NCBI RefSeq assembly: GCF_007829525.1
Contig: NZ_VLJP01000001.1
Location: 260,281 to 307,014, forward strand
Source: Mesorhizobium sp. J18
Lineage (GTDB): Bacteria > Pseudomonadota > Alphaproteobacteria > Rhizobiales > Rhizobiaceae
Length of the DNA stretch: 46,734 nucleotides
Direction: 5' to 3'
The notes below the pieces were generated by a model that had not been told where the DNA came from, ran no database searches, and saw only the letters and a list, made by a program, of their open reading frames with translations. Shown here piece after piece: positions 36,497 to 46,648 of this stretch; the first letter of the stretch is position 1, and each line of letters opens with the position of its first letter. The position numbers and the translations under genes were made by a program.

Positions 36497-37753
36497 ATGC
36501 AAACCAATCGTCGCAAGTTTCTGACCACTGCCGGCGCGCTTGCCGCGACGGCGTTTTCAGGCTCTGCACTGGCACAGAATGTTCTTAACGACATAATCAA
36601 CGCGCCACGGCGCGGCAGCTGGAACGATCAGTTCGATGCTCGTGGCGGCAGCAGCCGCGGCGAGGTGATCTCCCATCTGCCGATCATGAGCCCGCAGACA
36701 ATCGCCTATGTTGAGGCAGCGATCCGCGATTATCAGCAGATCGTCGCTAGCGGCGGCTGGCCAATGGTGCCGGAGAACAAAAAGCTCCAGCTTGGCGTCA
36801 TTGACCCTGATGTTGAAATTTTGCGTCGCAGGCTGATGATTTCGGGCGATCTGCCGCAACAGGCGGGTATGTCGCCAGCCTTCGATTCCTACGTGGATTC
36901 GGCACTCAAGCGCTTCCAGGCTCGTCACGGCCTGCCTGGCGACGGCGTCACAGGCAGATTTACCTATGCCGCGCTGAATGCCTCGGCACAGCTTCGTCTC
37001 GGTCAGCTAGAGACCAATCTGGTCCGGCTGCGTTCCATGGCGGGTCCCCTCGGCGACCGCTATGTCATGGTCAACATTCCCGCCGCCCAGATCGAGGCGG
37101 TGGAGAATGGCCGTGTGGTGATGCGCAATACGGCAATTGTCGGCAAGGTCGATCGTCAGACTCCGATCCTGAGCTCCAAGATCAACGAGATTATCATCAA
37201 CCCGTACTGGAACGCGCCGGCGTCGATCGTCCGCAAGGACATCATTCCGCTGATGCGCAAGAACCCGAATTATCTGGCCGACAATAATATCCGTGTCCTC
37301 GGCCCCGATGGTAACGAGATCGATCCGATGACGATTGACTGGTCCACAGACGAGGCCGCCAATCTTCGCTTCCGACAGGATCCGGGTCAGATCAACGCGA
37401 TGGCCTCGGTCAAGATCAATTTCCCGAATTCGCATGCCGTCTACATGCACGACACGCCCCAGCAAACGCTGTTCCATGACATGGACCGTTTCTATTCCTC
37501 GGGCTGCGTTCGTGTGCAGAATGTGCGTGATCTTGTCACCTGGCTTCTGCGCAATACGCAGGGCTGGGATCGCCAGCGTTTTGAAAGGACGATCAAGACC
37601 GAAGAGAATGTACCGGTCAATCTCGCCGATCCGGTGCCGGTCTACTTCACCTATTTCACGGCCTGGTCCACCGGAGATGGCATCGTGCATTTCCGCGATG
37701 ACATCTATGGCCGCGACGGTGCGGCGGAACTGCAGATTTCGACCGCTCTCTGA
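36497..37753 (+). CDS. ldtP: L,D-transpeptidase LdtP (YcbB-like) with Tat signal
   Basis: This 418-residue exported protein starts MQTNRRKFLTTAGALAATAF, a twin-arginine signal with likely cleavage after ALA. A peptidoglycan-binding-like domain follows (about 125-165; VDSALKRFQARHGLPGDGVT), then the YkuD domain with the catalytic motif YSSGCVRVQNV (C337) and the histidine in VYMHDTPQQTLFHD. The NAPASIVRKDIIPLMRK insertion resembles that of the larger L,D-transpeptidase at 2573, so the two are likely paralogues. It would crosslink or remodel periplasmic peptidoglycan and lies downstream of its likely regulator ldtR. An intrinsic terminator follows. Confidence 0.92.
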   Translation: MQTNRRKFLTTAGALAATAFSGSALAQNVLNDIINAPRRGSWNDQFDARGGSSRGEVISHLPIMSPQTIAYVEAAIRDYQQIVASGGWPMVPENKKLQLGVIDPDVEILRRRLMISGDLPQQAGMSPAFDSYVDSALKRFQARHGLPGDGVTGRFTYAALNASAQLRLGQLETNLVRLRSMAGPLGDRYVMVNIPAAQIEAVENGRVVMRNTAIVGKVDRQTPILSSKINEIIINPYWNAPASIVRKDIIPLMRKNPNYLADNNIRVLGPDGNEIDPMTIDWSTDEAANLRFRQDPGQINAMASVKINFPNSHAVYMHDTPQQTLFHDMDRFYSSGCVRVQNVRDLVTWLLRNTQGWDRQRFERTIKTEENVPVNLADPVPVYFTYFTAWSTGDGIVHFRDDIYGRDGAAELQISTAL

Positions 37754-37774
37754 TCGCTTTGGCGCAAAGGTCCG

Positions 37775-37805
37775 AAAGCCGCTCCGGATGGGGCGGCTTT
37801 TCTTT
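37775..37805 (+). terminator. Intrinsic terminator after ldtP
   Basis: AAAGCCGCTCC pairs with GGGGCGGCTTT around a GGAT loop, with T-rich sequence TTTCTTTT following. It lies 22 bases after the stop codon of ldtP. Confidence 0.8.
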
Positions 37806-37915
37806 TGGAATGGCGCAACAAGGGCAGGAATTTTCGCGCCGTGAACGTGGCAGGGTCGCCTGAAACATGTTAATGGCGCGCCATTCCGCGCCGTTCCCAA
37901 GAGGTTGAAACTGCC

Positions 37916-39229
37916 ATGGCAATTGCGAATGCCGTTTCGGCACAGGCCGACTCGTTCTTCTCGTCACCACTCGAGGAAATAGATCCAGATATCTTCCTTG
38001 CGATCCGCAACGAACTCGGTCGCCAGCGTCACGAAATCGAGCTGATCGCGTCGGAGAACATCGTTTCCCGCGCCGTTCTTGAAGCGCAAGGGTCGATCCT
38101 GACGAACAAATATGCCGAAGGCTATCCCGGCAAGCGCTATTACGGCGGTTGCCAGTTTGTGGATGTCGCCGAGGAACTGGCGATCGAACGGGCCAAGAAG
38201 CTGTTTGAGTGCAAATTTGCCAATGTGCAGCCGAACTCCGGCAGCCAGATGAACCAGGCGGTGTTTCTCGCTCTGCTTCAGCCGGGCGACACTTTCATGG
38301 GCCTCGACCTCAATTCGGGCGGCCATCTCACCCATGGATCGCCGGTCAACATGTCCGGCAAATGGTTCAACGTCGTCTCCTATGGCGTGCGCCGCGACGA
38401 TCATCTGCTCGACATGGACGAGGTGGAGCGACTGGCCAATGAGCACAAGCCGAAGCTGATCCTCGCCGGCGGGACCGCCTATTCGCGCATCTGGGACTGG
38501 AAGCGTTTCCGCGAGATTGCGGATTCGGTCGGCGCCTGGCTGATGGTCGATATGGCGCATATCGCCGGACTGGTCGCGGGCGGCGTGCACCCTTCGCCCT
38601 TGCCCCATGCGCATGTAGTCACGACAACCACGCACAAATCGCTGCGTGGTCCGCGCGGCGGCATGATCCTGACCAATGAAGAGGATATCGCCAAGAAGAT
38701 CAATTCGGCGGTTTTCCCCGGTCTTCAGGGTGGTCCGTTGATGCATGTTATAGCAGCCAAGGCGGTTGCGCTCGGAGAAGCGCTGCAGCCCTCCTTCAGA
38801 ACCTATGCTCATGATGTTGTCGCCAATGCCAAGGCGCTTGCGGAAAGCCTGAAGAGCACTGGCCTCGATATCGTTTCCGGCGGCACGGACAATCATCTGA
38901 TGCTGGTCGATCTGAGGCCCAAGAACGCAACCGGCAAACGTGCCGAGGCCGCCCTTGGCCGCGCCAACATCACCTGCAACAAGAACGGTATTCCTTTCGA
39001 TCCGGAAAAGCCGTTCGTGACCTCGGGCATTCGTCTTGGAACGCCTGCCGGCACCACGCGCGGTTTCGGGGTCGCCGAGTTCCAGGAGATCGGCCAGCTC
39101 ATCGCCGAAGTTCTCGATGGCCTCAAAGCGGCCAATTCCGACGAGGGCAATCACGCCGTCGAAGAGGCTGTGAAGGCAAAAGTCGTGGCGCTTACGGACC
39201 GCTTTCCGCTTTATCCGTATTTGGGGTAA
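37916..39229 (+). CDS. glyA: Serine hydroxymethyltransferase
   Basis: This 437-residue PLP enzyme converts serine and tetrahydrofolate to glycine and 5,10-methylene-THF. Signature segments are [45 protein letters not shown], and [15 protein letters not shown] with the PLP lysine K241. The length is standard for bacteria. The start at ATG 37916 follows AGAGGTTGAAA. nrdR follows after 37 bp; glyA next to nrdR-rib genes is a known alphaproteobacterial arrangement and links folate, nucleotide and flavin synthesis. Confidence 0.97.
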   Translation: MAIANAVSAQADSFFSSPLEEIDPDIFLAIRNELGRQRHEIELIASENIVSRAVLEAQGSILTNKYAEGYPGKRYYGGCQFVDVAEELAIERAKKLFECKFANVQPNSGSQMNQAVFLALLQPGDTFMGLDLNSGGHLTHGSPVNMSGKWFNVVSYGVRRDDHLLDMDEVERLANEHKPKLILAGGTAYSRIWDWKRFREIADSVGAWLMVDMAHIAGLVAGGVHPSPLPHAHVVTTTTHKSLRGPRGGMILTNEEDIAKKINSAVFPGLQGGPLMHVIAAKAVALGEALQPSFRTYAHDVVANAKALAESLKSTGLDIVSGGTDNHLMLVDLRPKNATGKRAEAALGRANITCNKNGIPFDPEKPFVTSGIRLGTPAGTTRGFGVAEFQEIGQLIAEVLDGLKAANSDEGNHAVEEAVKAKVVALTDRFPLYPYLG

Positions 39230-39266
39230 GTCTACGCGGCTGAGAGTCGCTTGAACGGAACTGCCA

Positions 39267-39731
39267 ATGCGCTGCCCCTACTGCCAATCGGAAGATACAC
39301 AGGTGAAGGACTCGCGTCCCGCCGAGGACGGGGCGGCGATAAGACGCCGCAGGATATGTCCCGACTGCGGCGGCCGCTTCACCACCTTTGAGCGGGTGCA
39401 GCTTCGCGATCTGGTGGTCATCAAGAAGACCGGCCGCAAGGTGCCGTTTGATCGCGACAAGCTGATGCGTTCCTTCGACATTGCCCTCAGGAAGCGCAAT
39501 GTCGATCCGCAACGGGTCGAGCGTGCCGTCAGCGGCATCGTGCGCCAGCTCGAAAGCTCCGGCGAGGCGGAAATCCCGTCCGGCGACATAGGAACGCTTG
39601 TCATGGAGGCGCTGAAGGCGCTCGATGACGTCGCCTATGTCCGCTATGCCTCGGTCTATCGTAATTTCCGCGAGCCGAAGGATTTCCAGGAAGTGCTGGG
39701 CGAGTTGCGGGGCGAAGAGGAAACGAGTTGA
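39267..39731 (+). CDS. nrdR: Ribonucleotide reductase repressor NrdR
   Basis: This 154-residue repressor has an N-terminal zinc ribbon (C3/C6 in RCPYC and C31/C34 in ICPDCGG) and an ATP-cone domain ([20 protein letters not shown]) that senses ATP/dATP. NrdR represses ribonucleotide reductase genes by binding paired NrdR boxes; none of those target genes is in this window. It lies 37 bp after glyA and 3 bp before ribD, whose ribosome binding site (GAGGAAACGAG) lies in its last codons. It should be co-transcribed with ribD. Confidence 0.97.
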   Translation: MRCPYCQSEDTQVKDSRPAEDGAAIRRRRICPDCGGRFTTFERVQLRDLVVIKKTGRKVPFDRDKLMRSFDIALRKRNVDPQRVERAVSGIVRQLESSGEAEIPSGDIGTLVMEALKALDDVAYVRYASVYRNFREPKDFQEVLGELRGEEETS

Positions 39732-39734
39732 ATC

Positions 39735-40856
39735 ATGCCCTCGGAAGGTGGAAGTCCCTCTGGGACTGACCGGCGCTTCATGGCGGCCGCCATCCGGCTT
39801 TCGCGCCGCCATCTTGGTCTGACAGCGACCAACCCGTCGGTAGCAACGCTGATCGTGAGAGATGACGGGCAGGGACCCTATATTGTCGGCAGCGGCGTGA
39901 CGGCTATCGGCGGCAGACCGCATGCCGAAACGGAAGCCCTGGCCCAGGCCGGTGAACTGGCACGCGGAGCGACAGCCTATGTGACGCTTGAGCCTTGCGC
40001 CCATCACGGCCGCACCCCGCCTTGTGCCGAAGCCCTCGTTACCGCGGGAGTGGCGCGCGTGGTTGGCGGTGCCAGCGATCCTGATCCGCGCGTTTCCGGG
40101 AAGGGCTATGCGATCCTGAGGGAGGGAGGGGTCGAGGTCGTGGAAGGTGTGCTGGCCACCGAGGCAGCCGACGCAATGGCCGGATACTTGACACGATCTC
40201 TTAAGAAACGTCCGGAAGTGGTTTTGAAAATTGCAGTTTCCGCAGATGGAAAAATCGGCAGAAAGGGTGAAGGGCAGATAGCGATCACGGGCGAGATTGC
40301 CCGCAGGCAGGTGCATTTGATGCGCGCCGAGGCAGATGCCATCCTGATCGGCATCGGCACGGCGCTGGCCGATGATCCGGAACTGACATGCCGCTTGCCG
40401 GGTCTGGAGCAACGTTCGCCGGCACGCATCGTACTTGATCGAAATCTTCGCCTGCCTCTCGCCTCTAAGCTCGTCGCGACGGCACGTCAGGTGCCACTTT
40501 TCGTCGTAGCAGGCCAGGATGCGGATGGCGGGAGACGCGAGGCGCTGGCTGCGCAGGGAGTGCGCTTTCTCGGGGCGGAGACTTATGACGGTATGATCGC
40601 GCTGCCCGAATTGATGGAGGACCTTGCGGCGCAAGGAATGATGAGTGTCCTTGTAGAAGGAGGTGCGCGCACGGCGGCAACCTTGCTGGAGGAGGGGCTT
40701 GTCGACCGGATCGCATTGCTCAATGGACCGGGTACTATTGGCGCAGACGGCATCGATTCACCGATCACCGCTTCGCAACTGCCGGAGGGGTTCAGGGAAA
40801 TCCGGCGGACACGTTTCGGCGACGACGGCTATGTCGAATTCACGAGGAATGGCTGA
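39735..40856 (+). CDS. ribD: Bifunctional deaminase/reductase RibD
   Basis: This 373-residue cytoplasmic enzyme catalyses deamination of the pyrimidine product of GTP cyclohydrolase II and then side-chain reduction in riboflavin synthesis. The N-terminal zinc deaminase domain has H63-A-E65 and C88/C97 (LEPCAHHGRTPPC). The C-terminal reductase domain begins around residue 155 (VVLKIAVSADGKIG) and has VLVEGGARTAATLLEEGLVDR. It is full length. Its stop overlaps the ribE start (TGATG). No FMN riboswitch is seen upstream; the gene is embedded directly after nrdR. Confidence 0.96.
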   Translation: MPSEGGSPSGTDRRFMAAAIRLSRRHLGLTATNPSVATLIVRDDGQGPYIVGSGVTAIGGRPHAETEALAQAGELARGATAYVTLEPCAHHGRTPPCAEALVTAGVARVVGGASDPDPRVSGKGYAILREGGVEVVEGVLATEAADAMAGYLTRSLKKRPEVVLKIAVSADGKIGRKGEGQIAITGEIARRQVHLMRAEADAILIGIGTALADDPELTCRLPGLEQRSPARIVLDRNLRLPLASKLVATARQVPLFVVAGQDADGGRREALAAQGVRFLGAETYDGMIALPELMEDLAAQGMMSVLVEGGARTAATLLEEGLVDRIALLNGPGTIGADGIDSPITASQLPEGFREIRRTRFGDDGYVEFTRNG

Positions 40857-41470
40857 TGTTCACGGGTATAGTAACGGACGTAGGCACGGTCACCTCTGTC
40901 AAGCCGCTGGCCAAGGGCGTGCGCATCCGTATCGAGACAAGATATGATCCTAGGACCATCGAGATTGGGGCTTCGATTGCCTGCGCGGGCGTCTGTTTGA
41001 CCGTAGTGGCGCTGCCGGATAGCGGCTCGAACCAGCGCTGGTTCGACGTGGAGGCCTGGGAGGAAGCCCTGCGCCTGACCACCGTTGCAGAATGGACGGA
41101 AGGAGCGCGCGTCAACCTAGAGCGCGCGCTGAAGATCGGTGACGAGCTCGGCGGACATATCGTTTCCGGTCATGTCGATGGCATGGCTGAGATCGTTGAA
41201 CGGCGCGAAGAAGGGGAGGCCGTGCGCTTCCGCCTGCGGGCGCCCAAGGAACTCGCAAAATTCATCGCGCCCAAGGGATCGGTCGCGCTGGACGGTACAT
41301 CCCTGACGGTGAACGGCGTCCAGGGCAATATTTTCGACGTTCTGTTGATCCATCATTCGTTGACCGTGACCACATGGAGCGAACGATCCGCGGGGGATCG
41401 GGTCAACCTGGAGGTGGACACAATGGCGCGGTATGCGGCCCGGCTTGCGGAAGCCGCCAAAGAAGCCTAA
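40856..41470 (+). CDS. ribE: Riboflavin synthase, alpha subunit
   Basis: This 204-residue enzyme dismutates two 6,7-dimethyl-8-ribityllumazine molecules into riboflavin. It begins with the family signature MFTGIV and has the two repeated lumazine-binding beta-barrel domains (about 1-95 and 98-190), the second opening [15 protein letters not shown]. The start codon overlaps the ribD stop (TGATG), implying coupled translation. ribH follows after 43 bp. Confidence 0.95.
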   Translation: MFTGIVTDVGTVTSVKPLAKGVRIRIETRYDPRTIEIGASIACAGVCLTVVALPDSGSNQRWFDVEAWEEALRLTTVAEWTEGARVNLERALKIGDELGGHIVSGHVDGMAEIVERREEGEAVRFRLRAPKELAKFIAPKGSVALDGTSLTVNGVQGNIFDVLLIHHSLTVTTWSERSAGDRVNLEVDTMARYAARLAEAAKEA

Positions 41471-41513
41471 TTCAGCTCCTCGTTCCAGACACGACCACCC
41501 CGCCGGAGTTCCC

Positions 41514-41957
41514 ATGCCGTCATCGCAAGGCCTCAAACTGCTTATCGTGGAAGCGCGTTTCTACAACGATCTTTCCGATGCTCTCCTGGAGGGAGCCAGG
41601 ACGGCCCTCGACAAGGCCGGTGCGGCTTATGACGTGGTGACCGTGCCCGGCGCCTTGGAGATTCCGGCGGCGATCTCCTTCGCGCTCGATGGCGAAACCC
41701 GTTATGATGGCTTCGTCGCGCTTGGCTGCGTCATTCGCGGCGAGACCTATCATTTCGACATCGTCGCAAATGAATCGAGCCGTGCCTTGATGGACCTCGC
41801 CGTCGAGGAGGCGCTGGCCATCGGCAATGGCATTCTGACAGTGGAAAACGAAGAACAGGCATGGGCGCGAGCGAAGCTCAGCGAAGGTGACAAGGGCGGC
41901 TTTGCCGCACGCGCCGCGCTCACCATGATCGAATTGCGCGAACGCCTGGGGGCATGA
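41514..41957 (+). CDS. ribH: 6,7-dimethyl-8-ribityllumazine synthase
   Basis: This 147-residue enzyme makes lumazine, the substrate of RibE. Key segments are [16 protein letters not shown], the phosphate-binding [14 protein letters not shown], and the catalytic region [18 protein letters not shown] with its histidine. Length fits the icosahedral/pentameric lumazine synthases; this is the RibH1-type copy found with ribD-ribE. The start at 41514 ([16 protein letters not shown]) is taken; the longer frame to 41433 overlaps ribE. nusB follows after 4 bp. Confidence 0.95.
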   Translation: MPSSQGLKLLIVEARFYNDLSDALLEGARTALDKAGAAYDVVTVPGALEIPAAISFALDGETRYDGFVALGCVIRGETYHFDIVANESSRALMDLAVEEALAIGNGILTVENEEQAWARAKLSEGDKGGFAARAALTMIELRERLGA

Positions 41958-41961
41958 CGAA

Positions 41962-42465
41962 GTGACGTCCGAATCCGACGATCGCCCAATGGACTACAAG
42001 CCGGCGAACAAACGCGGAGCCGCGCGGCTGGCTGCCGTTCAGGCGCTCTATCAGATGGATGTCGCGGGCAGTGGATTGCTCGAAATCACGGCCGAATATG
42101 AATCTTTTCGGCTTGGCAAGGAGGTGGACGGCGAACTCTACCGCGAGGCCGATCCGCAATGGTTCCGCGCAATCCTGTCCGGTGTGGTCGAGAACCAGAA
42201 ATCCATTGATCCTGTCATCCGCCAATCCCTGACCGATGATTGGCCGCTATCACGTCTCGATTCGACCCTGCGCGCCATATTGCGCGCGGCGGTCTATGAA
42301 TTGCTGAAGCGGCAGGACGTCCCCGTTCCGGTGATCGTTTCGGAGTATGTGGACATCGCCAAGGCCTTCTACGAGGAGGACGAGCCCAAGCTGGTCAATG
42401 CAGTTCTTGATCGCGTCGCACGGCGTGTGCGTGGAGAGGGAAGAGGCCGAGAACGAGCCTCATGA
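41962..42465 (+). CDS. nusB: Transcription antitermination factor NusB
   Basis: This 167-residue all-helical RNA-binding protein acts with NusE at boxA sequences in rRNA antitermination. The family features are [18 protein letters not shown] near the N-terminus and [19 protein letters not shown] and [25 protein letters not shown] near the C-terminus. The start is GTG at 41962, 4 bp after ribH, with a G-rich stretch (CTGGGGGC) upstream; ATG 41989 is an alternative. Its stop overlaps the start of the MFS gene (ATGA). thiL, a frequent neighbour of nusB, is absent. Confidence 0.94.
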   Translation: MTSESDDRPMDYKPANKRGAARLAAVQALYQMDVAGSGLLEITAEYESFRLGKEVDGELYREADPQWFRAILSGVVENQKSIDPVIRQSLTDDWPLSRLDSTLRAILRAAVYELLKRQDVPVPVIVSEYVDIAKAFYEEDEPKLVNAVLDRVARRVRGEGRGRERAS

Positions 42466-43712
42466 CGGCGACCGTCGATGAAAGGGAAGCGAGGCGCACG
42501 GCGATCATTCTCGCTGCCTCGCAGGCCATCGTCGGCTCGGCTGCTCCAATCGCGATCTCCATTGGCGGCCTGGCGGGACATTATCTCCTGGGAAGCGACA
42601 AGTCGCTCGCCACCTTGCCGATCACCGGTTTCAGCGTCGGCGTGGCGCTGGGTGCGATTCCCTCTGCAGCGCTCATCCGGGTACTGGGGCAGCGTCATGG
42701 CTTCATGACCGGCACCGGCTTTACCGCTTTGGGTGGAGCCACGGCCACGCTTGGTCTCTTCAATGGCAGTTTCTGGCTTTTTGCCTTCGGACTAACGATC
42801 ATCGGACTTGGCAATGCGTTCGTGCAGCAATTCCGTTTCGCGGCAGCCGACAATGCACCGCCGGAATTCAAGGCCCGCGCCATCTCCTTCGTGCTTGCCG
42901 GCGGCGTGATCACGGCCATAGTCGGCCCTCAGATCGTCATCTTTACGCGCGAGCTGCTGGCGCCGGTCATGTTCGCCGGCTCGTTCGCCGCTATACTGGG
43001 GTTAGCCGCGGTCGGCGCTCTCATCCTTTCCTTTCTGCGTGTGCGCGACCGTGACGGTGCGGGCGATCTGGCAGCCGATGCGCCGCCTCGCCCTTTGTCG
43101 ACCATCGTGCTTCAGCCGCGATTCACGGTCGGGCTGCTCTGTGCCGTCGGCTCATATGCGCTAATGAGCTTCGTCATGACCGGTGCGCCGCTCGCAATGG
43201 TCGGCTGCGGCTTCTCTCCGGATGAGGCGACCCTCGGCATTTCCTGGCATGTCATGGCGATGTTCGCTCCGAGCTTCTTTACAGGCCGGCTGATCTCGCG
43301 ATTCGGCCGCGAAACGATCTTGACTGCCGGTCTCCTGCTTCTGGTTGGCTGTGCGGTCGTGGCCCTTTCGGGCATCGCGCTCTGGCAGTTCTGGACATCG
43401 CTGATCCTGTTGGGTCTGGGCTGGAACTTCAGCTTCATCGCCGCCACGGCCATGGTTGCCGATACCTATCGACCTTCTGAGAAGGGCAGGGTGCTCGGCC
43501 TCCATGACGGGATCCTGTTCGGCAGTGTGGCGCTTGCCTCGCTGTCTTCCGGGCTGGTCTACAACTGGTGGGGCTGGGAGATGCTCAACTGGATCGTTTT
43601 TCCGGTGGTAGGTCTTTGCCTCCTGGGCCTTGGGGGCCTGGTCATGCTCGGCAGGCGCTCAACTGCAACAGCCGGACTTGACGATAGGCAAGGCGTTTCC
43701 GATAACCCCTGA
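42462..43712 (+). CDS. MFS transporter
   Basis: This 416-residue inner-membrane protein has twelve hydrophobic segments in two six-helix halves, with the family signature loop [25 protein letters not shown] between helices 2 and 3. The second half starts around residue 215. Its substrate is unknown; the general type is an efflux-like MFS. The ATG overlaps the nusB stop (ATGA), so it is probably translated from the rib-nusB transcript. A 12-bp palindrome lies just after its stop. Confidence 0.9.
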   Translation: MTATVDEREARRTAIILAASQAIVGSAAPIAISIGGLAGHYLLGSDKSLATLPITGFSVGVALGAIPSAALIRVLGQRHGFMTGTGFTALGGATATLGLFNGSFWLFAFGLTIIGLGNAFVQQFRFAAADNAPPEFKARAISFVLAGGVITAIVGPQIVIFTRELLAPVMFAGSFAAILGLAAVGALILSFLRVRDRDGAGDLAADAPPRPLSTIVLQPRFTVGLLCAVGSYALMSFVMTGAPLAMVGCGFSPDEATLGISWHVMAMFAPSFFTGRLISRFGRETILTAGLLLLVGCAVVALSGIALWQFWTSLILLGLGWNFSFIAATAMVADTYRPSEKGRVLGLHDGILFGSVALASLSSGLVYNWWGWEMLNWIVFPVVGLCLLGLGGLVMLGRRSTATAGLDDRQGVSDNP

Positions 43713-43802
43713 CGAAAGGTCGCATGCGACACTGAGTCCAGCGGCCTTCGTCCACATGACCCGGGGAGGGGTTCCATTGGGTCGAAATCAAGGGAATCGG
43801 CA

Positions 43803-45935
43803 ATGACAATGCTTTACGTAGTCATCGCCTGCGGCCTGCTCTCTGTCCTATACGCCATCTGGGCGACTCAGTCGGTCCTTGCGGCCGACCAGGGCAATGC
43901 GCGCATGCAGGAAATCGCCGCCGCCATCAGGGAGGGGGCACAAGCTTATCTTACACGTCAGTATACCACGATCGCCATCGTCGGCGTCGTGGTCTTCATT
44001 CTCGCTTGGTGGCTGCTCACCGGCGCGGCCGCGATCGGCTTCCTGATCGGAGCGGTGCTTTCCGGCGCAGCAGGCTTCATCGGCATGCACGTATCGGTGC
44101 GGGCCAATGTGCGCACCGCGCAAGCCGCCTCCAACAGCCTGGCTGCGGGCCTGGAAATCGCTTTCAAATCGGGTGCGATCACGGGCCTTCTCGTCGCCGG
44201 TCTGGCGCTGCTCGGCGTCTCGGTCTATTTCGCGATCCTTACCGGTGCGATGGGCTATGCGCCGACTGACCGCATTGTAGTCGATGCGCTGGTGGCGCTC
44301 GGCTTCGGTGCTTCGCTGATTTCGATCTTCGCCCGTCTCGGCGGCGGCATCTTCACCAAGGGTGCGGATGTCGGTGGCGACCTCGTGGGCAAGGTGGAAG
44401 CGGGCATTCCCGAAGACGATCCGCGCAATCCGGCCACGATCGCGGACAATGTCGGTGACAATGTCGGCGACTGCGCCGGCATGGCGGCTGATCTGTTCGA
44501 GACCTATGTCGTGACGATCGTCGCCACCATGGTGCTCGCCTCGATCTTCTTTACCGGTGACGTCGCGACCACTTTGATGCTCTTCCCGCTGGTTATCGGC
44601 GGTGTCTGCGTGGTGACCTCGATCATCGGCACCTTCTTCGTCAAGCTGGGCGCCAACAACTCCATCATGGGCGCCCTATACAAGGGCTTCTGGGCCACTG
44701 CGATCCTCTCGCTCGTGGCGCTGGCGGTCGTGATATGGGGCTGGCTTGGAGGCGGAACGGAGTTCAGCGCCAGCAATGGCGTCAGCTTCACAGGCAGCGA
44801 TCTCTTCTGGTGCGGTCTGGTCGGCCTTGCCGTTACCGGCCTGATCATCTGGATCACGGAATACTATACCGGTGTCGGCTATCGGCCTGTGCGTTCCATC
44901 AGCCAGGCATCAGTGACAGGGCATGGCACGAATGTCATCCAGGGTCTTGCCGTCTCGCTTGAAGCGACTGCGCTCCCGGCCATCGTCATCATTGCCGGCA
45001 TCATCGTCAGTTTCAATCTGGCTGGCCTGTTCGGCATCGCCATCGCGGTGACGACCATGCTCGCCCTTGCCGGCATGGTGGTGGCGCTCGATGCCTTCGG
45101 CCCGGTGACGGACAATGCCGGCGGCATCGCCGAAATGTCCGATCTGCCTCCGGAAGTGCGCAAAACCACCGACGCGCTGGACGCGGTCGGCAACACCACC
45201 AAGGCCGTCACCAAGGGCTATGCTATCGGTTCGGCGGGTCTCGGTGCTCTGGTGCTCTTCGCCGCTTATACGGAAGACCTGAAATTCTTCTCCGCCAATG
45301 CGGAGCCGGGCTCCTTCTTTGATGGTGTGACGGTCGATTTCGCGCTCACCAACCCCTATGTGGTCGTCGGTCTCCTGTTCGGCGGGCTTCTGCCCTTCCT
45401 GTTCGGCGGCTTGTCGATGACGGCCGTGGGCCGTGCTGGCGGAGCGGTTGTGGAGGAAGTGCGCCGTCAGTTCCGCGAGAAGCCCGGTATCATGGAAGGC
45501 AAGGAGAAACCCGATTACGGCCGCGCGGTCGACATGCTGACGCGCGCCGCCATCCGGGAGATGATCGTGCCCTCCCTCCTGCCAGTGCTGTCGCCGATCA
45601 TAGCCTTCTTTGTGATCTATCTGATCGCAGGCAAGGGCGAGGCTTTCTCTGCGCTCGGTGCAATGCTCCTTGGCGTCATCGCGACCGGTCTCTTCGTGGC
45701 AATATCAATGACCGCCGGCGGCGGTGCATGGGACAATGCCAAGAAATCCTTCGAAGATGGATTCATCGACAAGGATGGTGTCAAGCATGTCAAGGGATCG
45801 GAGGCTCACAAGGCTTCAGTCACCGGTGACACGGTAGGCGACCCCTACAAGGACACGGCCGGCCCGGCTGTGAACCCGATGATCAAGATCACCAACATCA
45901 TTGCGTTGCTTTTGCTCGCGGTGCTTGCACACTGA
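43803..45935 (+). CDS. hppA: K+-independent H+-translocating membrane pyrophosphatase
   Basis: This 710-residue integral membrane enzyme (about 16 helices) hydrolyses pyrophosphate and pumps protons. Catalytic segments are [43 protein letters not shown] and [16 protein letters not shown]. The ion-dependence motif reads [10 protein letters not shown], with K467 and T470; in this family Lys and Thr at these positions mark K+-independent proton pumps, whereas Ala and Gly/Ala mark K+-dependent ones. The start at ATG 43803 follows AAGGGAATCGG. It is followed by a strong bidirectional terminator, which closes the glyA-to-hppA run. Confidence 0.96.
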   Translation: MTMLYVVIACGLLSVLYAIWATQSVLAADQGNARMQEIAAAIREGAQAYLTRQYTTIAIVGVVVFILAWWLLTGAAAIGFLIGAVLSGAAGFIGMHVSVRANVRTAQAASNSLAAGLEIAFKSGAITGLLVAGLALLGVSVYFAILTGAMGYAPTDRIVVDALVALGFGASLISIFARLGGGIFTKGADVGGDLVGKVEAGIPEDDPRNPATIADNVGDNVGDCAGMAADLFETYVVTIVATMVLASIFFTGDVATTLMLFPLVIGGVCVVTSIIGTFFVKLGANNSIMGALYKGFWATAILSLVALAVVIWGWLGGGTEFSASNGVSFTGSDLFWCGLVGLAVTGLIIWITEYYTGVGYRPVRSISQASVTGHGTNVIQGLAVSLEATALPAIVIIAGIIVSFNLAGLFGIAIAVTTMLALAGMVVALDAFGPVTDNAGGIAEMSDLPPEVRKTTDALDAVGNTTKAVTKGYAIGSAGLGALVLFAAYTEDLKFFSANAEPGSFFDGVTVDFALTNPYVVVGLLFGGLLPFLFGGLSMTAVGRAGGAVVEEVRRQFREKPGIMEGKEKPDYGRAVDMLTRAAIREMIVPSLLPVLSPIIAFFVIYLIAGKGEAFSALGAMLLGVIATGLFVAISMTAGGGAWDNAKKSFEDGFIDKDGVKHVKGSEAHKASVTGDTVGDPYKDTAGPAVNPMIKITNIIALLLLAVLAH

Positions 45936-45953
45936 CGGGAGAGCATCGCCAAG

Positions 45954-45988
45954 AAAAAGCCCGCGAGGAGGATCCCCGCGGGCTTTTT
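45954..45988. terminator. Bidirectional intrinsic terminator between hppA and bamE
   Basis: AAAAAGCCCGCG (45954-45965) and CGCGGGCTTTTT (45977-45988) form a 12-bp perfect stem with an 11-base loop, T-rich on both strands. It sits 18 bases after hppA's stop and just before the convergent bamE's stop. Confidence 0.92.
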
Positions 45989-46005
45989 CTTTAAATGAGC
46001 GGCAA

Positions 46006-46521
46006 TCAGCGGCCGAACGGATTGGGCGGTGCGGCACCGCTGGCGACACCGGAGATGAGCTGGCCAAGGAAGTTCTGATCCTTGCCGCCGGTCGGCGTCG
46101 TGCGGGAAATGAAGTCGAAGAGTTTGCCGTCCTTGAGGCCGTAATTGGCAATCTGCGTGACGCGATCATCGTCACCGAAATAGACCGCAAGCACCCGCTG
46201 ATCGACGATCTTGGGTTTCATGAAGGCGGCGTTGCGCACGCGCGTCTGCGAGATGTAGTAGAAGACCTCGTTGTCGAACGTCGCGGTCGTGGAAGGCGTG
46301 CCAAGGGCCAGCATGACCTGTTCACGGCTCGATCCTACAGGGACGAGTTCGATTGCGTCCTCATCCATCACATAGCCCTGGGTCAGGGTTTCGCGGGTGT
46401 CGAGTGTCTGTGAGACGCTGCACCCTGAAAGCGCCAGCGCGGCACCACCGAGCACGCTAGCGAAAAGGACCCGGCCGGCACCTCTGGTCTTGACTTCACG
46501 CAACAGCAACAACATCTCCAT
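46006..46521 (-). CDS. bamE: Outer membrane protein assembly factor BamE
   Basis: This 171-residue lipoprotein is part of the BAM complex that folds beta-barrel proteins into the outer membrane. It has a lipoprotein signal peptide with lipobox LALSGC around residue 34 and a SmpA/OmlA domain with VPVGSSREQVMLALGTPSTT and FYYISQTR. The start at 46521 follows GGGGATAT; 46515 is close by and also possible. The longer frame to 46695 overlaps the divergent gene. The C-terminus ends in a Gly/Pro-rich tail. Confidence 0.93.
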   Translation of the reverse strand: MEMLLLLREVKTRGAGRVLFASVLGGAALALSGCSVSQTLDTRETLTQGYVMDEDAIELVPVGSSREQVMLALGTPSTTATFDNEVFYYISQTRVRNAAFMKPKIVDQRVLAVYFGDDDRVTQIANYGLKDGKLFDFISRTTPTGGKDQNFLGQLISGVASGAAPPNPFGR

Positions 46522-46648
46522 CAGATATCCCCACTTCGCCGCTTGCCGGTCGTGCCTGCCTTGCGCCGAACGGCAAAACCGGTAAACCAGCTTTGGCGCC
46601 GATGCAACCTGACGCTTGTCTGATCCGGCCCGAAGGAGAGCGCCCACC

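Noticed and set aside
39229-39735. FMN riboswitch ahead of ribD
   Set aside because: ribD starts 3 bp after nrdR, and no RFN-like conserved leader is visible in the glyA-nrdR gap.
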